The notes under the pieces are model-generated. The model was not told the DNA's origin, did not search any database, and saw only the letters and a list, made by a program, of their open reading frames with translations. The position numbers and the translations under genes are program-made. From Curtobacterium sp. VKM Ac-2922 (GTDB lineage: Bacteria > Actinomycetota > Actinomycetes > Actinomycetales > Microbacteriaceae), in NCBI RefSeq assembly GCF_022815645.1, contig NZ_JALGRO010000003.1:1-64000 (forward strand): a DNA stretch of 64,000 bases, read 5' to 3'. Of the stretch, positions 48,565-55,747 are shown in pieces (the first letter of the stretch is position 1; each line of letters starts with the position of its first letter).

Positions 48565-49898
48565 TGGCGATCTCCGGGCGGTTCGTCGCGCTGCTCGCGG
48601 TCGCGATCGTCCCCACCGTGCTGCTCGGCAGCGGGTGGGGTGGTCTGGCGTGGGTCGGCGTGATGCTGGTCGCGGCGACCGCCGACGTCCTGCTGGCCGC
48701 AGACCTGCGCGCCGTCCGCGTCGAGCGCCGGATGCCCCGGCTCGCCCGGCGCGACACCACCGCCGAGGGCACGCTCGTGCTGGAAAACGACGGCCAGCGC
48801 CCCCTGCGCGCCCTGGTCCGCGACATGTGGGAGCCGTCAGCCGGGCACACCCCGAACCGGATCCGCCTGACCGTGCCGCCCGGCGAACGACGCACGGCGC
48901 GGATGCGGTTCACACCGTTCCGCCGCGGCCGTCGCCGGAGCGCCGGGGTCGCCGTGCGGGCGTTCGGTCCCCTCGGGCTGGCCGCCCGGCAGCGCGTCCT
49001 GGTCGCCCCGGCGGAGCTGGTCGTCACGCCGCCGTTCCGGTCACGCCGACACCTGCCCTCGCGGTTGGCCCGCCTGCGCGAGCTCGACGGTGAGACGACC
49101 CTGCAGCTGCGCGGGCACGGCACCGAGTTCGACTCGCTGCGCGACTACGTCCGCGGCGACGACGTGCGCTCGATCGACTGGCGGGCCACGGCGCGGCGGC
49201 AGGACCTGGTCGTGCGGACCTGGCGACCCGAGCGCGACCGCCGCGTCGTGGTCGTCGTCGACGCCGGTCGCGCGGGTGCGGGCCGGATCGGTGACGAACC
49301 CCGGCTCGACACCGCGATCGAGGCCGCGCTGCTCACCGGGGCCCTGGCCGCGGCGGCGGGCGACCGGGTCGACCTGGCCGTCGTCGACGACCGGGTCCGG
49401 GGCCGTGTGCACGGCGCCACCCGCGTGGACGTGGTGCAGCGGTTCGGCGAGACCCTCGCGCTCGCCGAGCCGGGCCTGGCGGCGACCGACTGGGCCGGGG
49501 TGCCGGCGCTCGTCGACGCTGTCACGACGCAGCGCTCCCTGGTGGTGCTCGCCACCAGCCTGGACTCCGTCGGCGCCTCGGGCGACCTGCTCGCGGTGCT
49601 CCCGACGCTGGCGCGGCGGCACGCCGTCGTGGTGACCGCGATCGAGGACCCGGCCGTGACGATGATGGCGAGCGCCGGCGGCGGCGCGGGGCGGGACGGG
49701 GGCGCCCCGGGCCTCCCGACCGCTGCCGGACGTGATGTCTACCGCCGGGCCGCCGCCGCACGCACGCTGCTCGATGCGGACGGCGTGGCCGACGTCGCCC
49801 GCCGCGCGGGCGCGGAGGTGGTCAGCGGCACGCCGGAACAGGTGCCGCCGCTGGTCGCGGACGCCTACCTGCGGGCCAAGGCGGCCGGGAGGCTCTGA
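48564..49898 (+). CDS. DUF58 domain protein, MoxR partner
   Basis: 444 residues. Two membrane segments near the N terminus (about 5-45) lead to a beta-rich part (about 60-180). The DUF58 core is marked by DYVRGDDVRSIDWRATAR, and a von Willebrand A-like part begins VVVVVDAGR. The GTG start overlaps the moxR stop by 1 bp. It is the last gene of the operon. DUF58 proteins are thought to be the substrate or partner of MoxR. Confidence 0.88.
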   Translation: MAISGRFVALLAVAIVPTVLLGSGWGGLAWVGVMLVAATADVLLAADLRAVRVERRMPRLARRDTTAEGTLVLENDGQRPLRALVRDMWEPSAGHTPNRIRLTVPPGERRTARMRFTPFRRGRRRSAGVAVRAFGPLGLAARQRVLVAPAELVVTPPFRSRRHLPSRLARLRELDGETTLQLRGHGTEFDSLRDYVRGDDVRSIDWRATARRQDLVVRTWRPERDRRVVVVVDAGRAGAGRIGDEPRLDTAIEAALLTGALAAAAGDRVDLAVVDDRVRGRVHGATRVDVVQRFGETLALAEPGLAATDWAGVPALVDAVTTQRSLVVLATSLDSVGASGDLLAVLPTLARRHAVVVTAIEDPAVTMMASAGGGAGRDGGAPGLPTAAGRDVYRRAAAARTLLDADGVADVARRAGAEVVSGTPEQVPPLVADAYLRAKAAGRL

Positions 49899-49936
49899 CC
49901 GGCCGCCGGCCAGGCGCGGGGTCAGGTCGTGCCGTT

Positions 49937-50003
49937 TCGCGCCCGGGTGCGGACGTCGCGCCCCGGTGCGCAGGGGCGCGACGTCACCCCGGGGGTGCGA
50001 TCT
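49937..50003. repeat. fourth copy of the GACGTC palindromic element
   Basis: GGGTGCGGACGTCGC followed by its near-complement matches the block repeated at 34971-35312. It lies between a convergent pair (DUF58 and SpoIIM-like genes). Confidence 0.75.
49952..49985. terminator. hairpin terminator between DUF58 and SpoIIM-like genes
   Basis: GACGTCGCGCCCC and GGGGCGCGACGTC, a perfect 13-bp stem with an 8-nt loop. It is the core of the repeat copy at 49937-50003. Confidence 0.8.
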
Positions 50004-50015
50004 ACGGCGGACCGC

Positions 50016-51011
50016 TCAGCCGGCGACGATGGCCGACGCGCCACGCTCGAACTCCTCGACGTCGCCACGCTCGCCCGCCCGGGCCGCACGCCCGCCGATC
50101 ACCCACTGGTAGTACAGGACGAGCGCCAGGGCCACGGTGCCGATGCCGATCTTCACGGGCCAGGGCCAGTCCTGCCGCGTCACGGTGCCCTCGACGATGC
50201 CCGAGAGCAGCAGCGTCAGCACGAGTCCGGCGGCGACGGCGATGAGCGCTCGACCGTCCTGCGCCAACGCGTCGGCGCGGGTCCGGGCACCGGGTGCGAC
50301 CCACGACCAGAAGATCATCAGCCCCGCGCCACCAGCCAGGAAGATCGAGTACAGCTCGAGCTGCCCGTGCGGGGCGATGTACAGGAAGAAGTCGCCGAGC
50401 CGGCCCTGCGAGTGCATGATCGACGCCGAGACGCCGAGGTTCAGCGCGTTCTGCACGATCGAGTACGGCACGAACAGCCCCGTGATCCCGAACGCCACCA
50501 TGCTCGCGGCGATGTACGCGTTGTTGGTCCAGACCTGCGCCGTGAACGCCCCGAGCCCGTGGGCGGAGTAGTAGTCGACGAAGTCCTGCGTGGCGTACTG
50601 CCGCAGCGCCGCATCGGTGCCGAACGTCGCCACCGCGCCGGGGGTGGTGCTGATCCAGACCGCAGTGATGCCGGCGATGGCGAACGTCGCCACGGCGACC
50701 CAGATCGTGACCCAGCGGATCCGGTGGAGCGCCGCGGGCAGCTGTCGGCCGAAGAACGTGGTCAGCACGGTCAGGGGGTCGGTCGGGGTCCCGGTGAACC
50801 GCAGCCGGGCGCGGTGCAGCGTCAGCGAGAGGCGGTCACCCGTGGTCGAACGGGGCGCGACACCGCGGATCCGCGCCAGGTCGGTCGCGGCGGACTGGTA
50901 CCCGGCGACCAGGCGGTCGACGTCCTCGCCCGTGCGGGGCCGCCGCGCGGCCAGCGCGTCGAGGTCCTGCCACGCGTCGCGGTGCACCTCGGAGTACGCG
51001 TCCAGGTCCAT
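50016..51011 (-). CDS. SpoIIM-family (DUF95) membrane protein
   Basis: 331 residues. A cytoplasmic N-terminal part (1-95), then six or seven membrane segments with the family pattern TNNAYIAASMVAFGITGLFVP and the polar motif SASIMHSQGR, and a polar tail. SpoIIM of Bacillus acts in septal cell-wall remodelling, but actinobacterial members have unproven roles. It is divergent from an RDD gene and next to the MoxR-DUF58 operon, as with Rv3694c in M. tuberculosis. Confidence 0.85.
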   Translation of the reverse strand: MDLDAYSEVHRDAWQDLDALAARRPRTGEDVDRLVAGYQSAATDLARIRGVAPRSTTGDRLSLTLHRARLRFTGTPTDPLTVLTTFFGRQLPAALHRIRWVTIWVAVATFAIAGITAVWISTTPGAVATFGTDAALRQYATQDFVDYYSAHGLGAFTAQVWTNNAYIAASMVAFGITGLFVPYSIVQNALNLGVSASIMHSQGRLGDFFLYIAPHGQLELYSIFLAGGAGLMIFWSWVAPGARTRADALAQDGRALIAVAAGLVLTLLLSGIVEGTVTRQDWPWPVKIGIGTVALALVLYYQWVIGGRAARAGERGDVEEFERGASAIVAG

Positions 51012-51058
51012 GCGGCTCCCCCTCGTGCGCTGTGCGGTCCTTCCGCCAGTATGGTCCC

Positions 51059-51928
51059 ATGCCGAAGCGATCGACGCCCCGTGACCTGACGGACGCCCGG
51101 TTCGTCCGGGCGCTCGACGACGCCGGGGACGAGCTCGTCGTCGGCGAGGCCGTGGCGCTCGACGTCCTGCCCGCCGGCATCGTGCTCCGCCTGGCCGCGG
51201 CGCTGCTCGACGGCCTCTGCCTGGTGGTGCTGTACGTGATGCTGCTGCTCGGGCTCGCCCGGCTCTGGCCGCGCGGGCTCGACGACGCGTGGCTGGCGGC
51301 GGCCCAGATCGCGTCGCTCGTCGTCGTGCTCGTGCTGGTGCCGGCGGCGGTCGAGACCGTCACGCGCGGCAAGAGCGTCGGCCGGTACGCGTTCGGCACC
51401 CGGGTCGTGCGGCTCGACGGGGGTGCGGTGTCGTTCCGGCACGCCGTCACCCGGGCCCTCGTCGGCCTGCTCGAGCTGTGGAGCACGTTCGGCTCGGTCG
51501 CGCTGCTGGTGGCACTGTTCGGGTCACGGCCCCGGCGGCTCGGGGACCTGCTCGCCGGCACGGTCGTGCAGCACGAACGCCTCCCCCGCACCCGCGACCC
51601 GATCGTGCTGATGCCGCCGACCCTGGCGGGGTGGGCCTCGGTCGCCGACGTCCGGGCGCTCCCCCAGGGTCTGGAGAACCGGCTCGGGGCGTTCTTCCGC
51701 GGGGCCGCGACGGTGCAGCCCGCGCTCCGCGACGCCACGGCCCGGTCACTGGCCGCCGAGGTCGCCGCCTACGCCCACCCGGTGCCGCCGGTGCCCGCCG
51801 AGGAGTTCCTGGCCGGTGTCGTCGCCCTCCGCCGCAGCCGCGATCGCCGGGCGTTCGAGACCCGCGCGCGGGTGCTCGCCGACGCTGCCGTCACCGCCAC
51901 GGCCCGCCCGCCGGGCTTCCCGCGCTGA
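51059..51928 (+). CDS. RDD-family membrane protein
   Basis: 289 residues with the RDD core in the first half (membrane segments about 40-65 and 80-103, with TRGKSVGRYAFGTRVVRLDG between the second and third) and a polar helical tail of 110 residues. The partner position to the SpoIIM-like gene matches Rv3695. TATGGT at 51050-51055 lies only 3 nt before the ATG, so it may be the -10. Confidence 0.82.
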   Translation: MPKRSTPRDLTDARFVRALDDAGDELVVGEAVALDVLPAGIVLRLAAALLDGLCLVVLYVMLLLGLARLWPRGLDDAWLAAAQIASLVVVLVLVPAAVETVTRGKSVGRYAFGTRVVRLDGGAVSFRHAVTRALVGLLELWSTFGSVALLVALFGSRPRRLGDLLAGTVVQHERLPRTRDPIVLMPPTLAGWASVADVRALPQGLENRLGAFFRGAATVQPALRDATARSLAAEVAAYAHPVPPVPAEEFLAGVVALRRSRDRRAFETRARVLADAAVTATARPPGFPR

Positions 51929-51962
51929 CGCCGGGGCCGGCGTCGACGGGACCGGCCCGCCG

Positions 51963-53438
51963 TCAGTAGCGGTAGTGGTCGGGCTTGAAGGGGCCCTCGA
52001 CGGGGACCCCGATGTAGGCGGCCTGCTCCGGGCGGAGGGTGGTGAGCCGGACGCCGAGCGCGTCGAGGTGCAGGCGCGCGACCTTCTCGTCCAGGTGCTT
52101 CGGCAGCACGTACACGCCGGTCGGGTACTCCGACCGCCGGGTGTGCAACTCGATCTGCGCCAGGACCTGGTTCGTGAACGAGTTGCTCATCACGAAGGAC
52201 GGGTGCCCGGTGGCGTTGCCGAGGTTCATCAGCCGGCCCTCGCTGAGCACCAGGATCGACCGGCCGGTCGGCAGCCGCCACTCGTGCACCTGCGGCTTGA
52301 TCTCGACCTTCTCGGCACCGGCCAACGACTCGAGCCCCGCCATGTCGATCTCGTTGTCGAAGTGCCCCACGTTCGCCACGATCGCCAGGTGCTTGAGCGC
52401 CAGCATGTCGTCGACGCCCACGACGCCGAGGTTGCCCGTGCACGTCACCACGATGTCGACCTGGTCGGCGACGTCGGCCAGCCGCGCGACCTGGTAGCCG
52501 TCCATCGCGGCCTGCAGCGCGCAGATCGGGTCGACCTCGCTGACGATGACCCGGGCACCCTGGCCGCGCATCGCCTCGGCGGCGCCCTTGCCGACGTCGC
52601 CGTAGCCCACCACGAACACGACCTTGCCGCCGATCAGCACGTCGGTGGCACGGTTCAGGCCGTCGGGCAGCGAGTGCCGGATGCCGTACTTGTTGTCGAA
52701 CTTCGACTTCGTGACCGAGTCGTTCACGTTGATCGCCGGGAACTTCAGCTCGCCGGTGCGGAACAGCTCGTACAGCCGGTGCACGCCCGTCGTGGTCTCC
52801 TCGGTGACGCCCTGCACGTCGGCGGCGATCCGGGTCCAACGGTCCGGTGACGACGCGAGCGAGGCGGCGATCGTGTCGAGCACGATCCGGTGTTCGGCAC
52901 TGGCGTCGGGGCCGGCGTCCGGCACACGACCGGCGGCCTCGGCGTCCGCTCCGGTGTGCACGAGCATCGTCGCGTCGCCACCGTCGTCGAGGATCAGGTT
53001 CGGGCCGGTCCAGGACGCCCCGGCCGCGGCGGCCTCGGCGCTCCAGTCGAAGATCCGGCTGGTGCACCACCAGTAGTCCTGCAGGGTCTCGCCCTTCCAG
53101 GCGAACACCGGCACGCCCGCGGGTGCGTCGGGGGTGCCGGTCGGCCCGACGGCGACGGCCGCGGCGGCTTCGTCCTGCGTGGAGAAGATGTTGCAGCTGG
53201 CCCACCGCACCTGGGCGCCGAGCGCCGTCAGGGTCTCGATGAGCACCGCGGTCTGCACGGTCATGTGCAGCGACCCGGCGATGCGGGCACCGGCGAGCGG
53301 CTGCGTGGGGCCGAACTCCTCGCGCAGGGACATCAGCCCCGGCATCTCGTTCTCGGCGAGTCGGATCTGGTGACGACCGGCCGCGGCGAGGCCGAGGTCG
53401 GCCACGCGGAACGGTGCGGCCTGGGTGTCGGTGGTCAT
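51963..53438 (-). CDS. ahcY: adenosylhomocysteinase
   Basis: 491 residues, slightly longer than the bacterial average. It splits S-adenosylhomocysteine into adenosine and homocysteine, closing the methyl cycle, using tightly bound NAD. NAD motif GYGDVGKG near 265-272; substrate segments [14 protein letters not shown] and KSKFDNKYG are intact, and the end KPDHYRY is the family end. The ATG at 53438 is chosen because the next upstream start would lie in another gene's terminator. No SAH riboswitch seen before it. Confidence 0.96.
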   Translation of the reverse strand: MTTDTQAAPFRVADLGLAAAGRHQIRLAENEMPGLMSLREEFGPTQPLAGARIAGSLHMTVQTAVLIETLTALGAQVRWASCNIFSTQDEAAAAVAVGPTGTPDAPAGVPVFAWKGETLQDYWWCTSRIFDWSAEAAAAGASWTGPNLILDDGGDATMLVHTGADAEAAGRVPDAGPDASAEHRIVLDTIAASLASSPDRWTRIAADVQGVTEETTTGVHRLYELFRTGELKFPAINVNDSVTKSKFDNKYGIRHSLPDGLNRATDVLIGGKVVFVVGYGDVGKGAAEAMRGQGARVIVSEVDPICALQAAMDGYQVARLADVADQVDIVVTCTGNLGVVGVDDMLALKHLAIVANVGHFDNEIDMAGLESLAGAEKVEIKPQVHEWRLPTGRSILVLSEGRLMNLGNATGHPSFVMSNSFTNQVLAQIELHTRRSEYPTGVYVLPKHLDEKVARLHLDALGVRLTTLRPEQAAYIGVPVEGPFKPDHYRY

Positions 53439-53492
53439 GCCGCAAGTCTGGCACGGGCACCGTGCCGGGGGCCCCGGACTGCGCGGGATGAC

Positions 53493-53534
53493 GGACAGGA
53501 GGCCCGTGGCGGGCCCGGCCCGTGCCTCCCGTCC
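53493..53534. terminator. GGAGGCCCG-family hairpin after the DUF3499 gene
   Basis: Imperfect 18-bp arms GGACAGGAGGCCCGTGGC and GGCCCGTGCCTCCCGTCC around GGGCCC. It lies 36 bp past the stop of the minus-strand gene at 53570. Confidence 0.7.
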
Positions 53535-53569
53535 GGCCGTGGCCCGGTCGCGGACCGGTCGTGGCCAGG

Positions 53570-53791
53570 TCAGTCGGCGGTGCGCTCCTCGCGCAGGGGC
53601 GCTCGGCGGATGACGTGCCAACCCTGCGGGACGCGCAGGCCGGCGGCGTGCCGTGCGCAGAGGTCGTAGCCGTGCGGCTCGACCCGGGTGGAGAGGGGCC
53701 CGACGACGACCATCGAGTCGCCGTAGTCGTACGTCAGGGTCGCCGATGCACTCGCGCCACACGCGACCTTGCTGCAGATCCGTACGTCCAT
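53570..53791 (-). CDS. DUF3499 zinc-ribbon-like protein
   Basis: 73 residues with C6, C11, C45 and H48 spaced like a zinc site, and the phrase [27 protein letters not shown] typical of DUF3499 in actinobacteria. Function unknown. It pairs divergently with the metallopeptidase-like gene, as in M. tuberculosis (Rv3258c/Rv3259 region). Confidence 0.88.
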   Translation of the reverse strand: MDVRICSKVACGASASATLTYDYGDSMVVVGPLSTRVEPHGYDLCARHAAGLRVPQGWHVIRRAPLREERTAD

Positions 53792-53835
53792 CCCGACCTC
53801 GACCCTACCGGCCCGGCCCCGGGGCGCCCGCCGCG

Positions 53836-53841
53836 TACGAT
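53836..53841 (+). promoter_or_regulatory. -10 element for leaderless metallopeptidase-like gene
   Basis: TACGAT, 6 nt before the ATG at 53848. Confidence 0.5.
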
Positions 53842-53847
53842 GTGGGG

Positions 53848-54288
53848 ATGCGCCGCAAGCCCCGACTCGTCATCCCGGTCGACCGCGGACGGGGACGTTC
53901 CCGTCACGGTCGCGGCTCGCGGTCGAGCGTCACGGGGCCCGAGCTCGCGCCGATCATCACGCGGGCCGAGGCCTTCGACCGCATCGTCGGCGACACCGCC
54001 CACTACCTGCTCGGGCTGTGGCCGGAGGAACTGCACGGCGTGGTGTTCCAGGTGGCGGACATGCCGACCGACACCGCCGTCCCGGACGCCATGCCCCGGT
54101 GGCGGGTCGAGCACGACGAACGCCGTGTGACGGTGTTCCGGATCCCGGTCGAGCGGGTCACCCGGTCGCCGGAGAAGGACGACACCGATCGTCGGGTGAT
54201 CGTCGAGACCGCGGTGTTCCGCGCCGTCGCCGAGCTGCTCGACAAGGACCCGTGGGACCTGGCGCCGGACCGCTACCGTCACTGGTGA
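53848..54288 (+). CDS. metallopeptidase-like protein, zinc motif missing
   Basis: 146 residues. A basic N terminus, then a domain with the general pattern of the zincin-like family next to DUF3499 (FDRIVGDTAHYLLGLWPEEL, then VVFQVADMPTD). The helix where HExxH would be expected reads VIVETAVFRAVAELL, with no histidine. So it is likely an inactive or structural relative. The family call is tentative and rests on position and pattern. Confidence 0.7.
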   Translation: MRRKPRLVIPVDRGRGRSRHGRGSRSSVTGPELAPIITRAEAFDRIVGDTAHYLLGLWPEELHGVVFQVADMPTDTAVPDAMPRWRVEHDERRVTVFRIPVERVTRSPEKDDTDRRVIVETAVFRAVAELLDKDPWDLAPDRYRHW

Positions 54289-54352
54289 CGACGCGGTTCC
54301 GGGCCGGAGAGCTCCGCCGTGTCCGCCCCGCGCGGGACGACGGCGTCGCGGG

Positions 54353-55747
54353 TCAGGGGTAGACGCGCAGGGGGGTCGAGACCTCGCTGGCCGGCCGGAC
54401 CGGGAACCCAGCGACCCCGTCGCGTCCGGAGTAGGTCACCCCGACCGAGAGTCCGCGCGCTCCGGTGATGACGAGCTGCTTCGACGTCGGCACGGACACC
54501 GACGCGGTGGACTGCGACGGCACCTCGACGCGCTGTCGGTCGTCACCGGAACGGATCGTGACCTGGGCGTCGCGCGTGGTCGGGTTGACCAGGTTCATCC
54601 GGCTGGTGTCCCCGGGGGCGACCGCCGTGATCACGCGGCTGCCGAGGGGCTCGGCCGATGCGAACCACCCCACGTCGGTCGCGCCGTCCTCGGTCGGGGT
54701 CGTGGTGCGCGCACCCGTGACGACCGGCTCGGTGGAGCTCACGGTGAACGAGTACCGACCGTCGGGGAAGTCGTCGAGCGCGACGTCGGTGACGACACCC
54801 GGCTCGGCGGTGGTGTTCACGGTCGTGCCGCCGCCGTCGGCCGTGGTGATGCCGAGGGTGACCCGCGCCGCGGTCGTGCCCGGCACGAAGATCCGGACGA
54901 CGGGCGCGGCGTCGGCGGTGTCGTCGCCGCGCTGGGACTCCTGCGCACCCCGCAGTGCGACCGCGGGGATGACCTGGTTGCGTGACGGTGCGGCGCCGCC
55001 CGAGACGATGTCGAACCCGCCGGGGGTGAGTGTGCGCACGACGCTCTCCTGCAAGTGGGCGACGATCTGCCCGCCGGACGAGGTGACGTGCACCACCGTC
55101 GAGCCCTGGTCCGAGACGAAGCCGGACAGCGGCACGACCTTCTGCGAGTTCGGTGCGACGACGATGCCCGTCGTGCCCGGGGCGCTGACGGAGCCGGTCG
55201 CGTCGTAGATCGCCAGGTCGACCGTCGCGTTGACGTCCGTCGGGTTCGACAGCGTGATCAGGCTGGTGCGCCCGGTCTCGGTGGAACCGCCCACCAGCCA
55301 GGTCGACGGCGACGGGTCGTCGCAGGACGCTGCCGCGATCCCGACCAGGTCGCCGTCGGAGACGCTCTGGTAGCTCGACCCGGCGACCTGCGGGGTGGTG
55401 TCCCCCGCGGGCGCGGTGAGCAGGGTCGGGTCACTGCTGCCGGTCGATCCGGCCTGCAGGTCGGTCCGGTCGACGGTCTGCCCGGTGGTCGCCGTCGCGA
55501 TCGTCGGGCGGCCCACCGTGCTGGCCGTGGTCGCGTCGTTGCCCGACTCGTCGGAGAGCCGCAGGGCGCTGCCGGCGCAGACACGCTCGGCGTCCGCGGG
55601 CACCGGCGTGACGGTGCGGCCGGCGGGGCGACCAGGGGTCTCGGTGGTGCCGAGCGTGTGCGCGGCGGCGATGGTGCCCGCCGCGACGACGACGGCGATC
55701 GCGGTGGCCGTGCCGCGGAGGACCCAGCGGCGAGCGGTGGAGGTCAT
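54353..55747 (-). CDS. DUF5719-family secreted/anchored protein
   Basis: 464 residues. An N-terminal hydrophobic anchor (about 8-30) is followed by a beta-rich extracytoplasmic region with repeated segments around STGTTGIVVAPNSQKVV and QKVVPLSGFVSDQGS. The ATG overlaps the stop of the preceding giant glycosyltransferase by 4 bp (ATGA), so they are coupled. The same pairing occurs in other actinobacteria. Function unknown; probably a partner in envelope glycan assembly. Confidence 0.78.
   Translation of the reverse strand: MTSTARRWVLRGTATAIAVVVAAGTIAAAHTLGTTETPGRPAGRTVTPVPADAERVCAGSALRLSDESGNDATTASTVGRPTIATATTGQTVDRTDLQAGSTGSSDPTLLTAPAGDTTPQVAGSSYQSVSDGDLVGIAAASCDDPSPSTWLVGGSTETGRTSLITLSNPTDVNATVDLAIYDATGSVSAPGTTGIVVAPNSQKVVPLSGFVSDQGSTVVHVTSSGGQIVAHLQESVVRTLTPGGFDIVSGGAAPSRNQVIPAVALRGAQESQRGDDTADAAPVVRIFVPGTTAARVTLGITTADGGGTTVNTTAEPGVVTDVALDDFPDGRYSFTVSSTEPVVTGARTTTPTEDGATDVGWFASAEPLGSRVITAVAPGDTSRMNLVNPTTRDAQVTIRSGDDRQRVEVPSQSTASVSVPTSKQLVITGARGLSVGVTYSGRDGVAGFPVRPASEVSTPLRVYP

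Noticed and set aside
51032-51058. Longer start of the RDD gene at 51032
   Set aside because: Nine added residues (MRSFRQYGP) have no ribosome binding site and overlap the -10-like TATGGT.
53439-53492. SAH or SAM riboswitch before ahcY
   Set aside because: The gap before the ATG is 54 bp and contains no conserved aptamer pattern.
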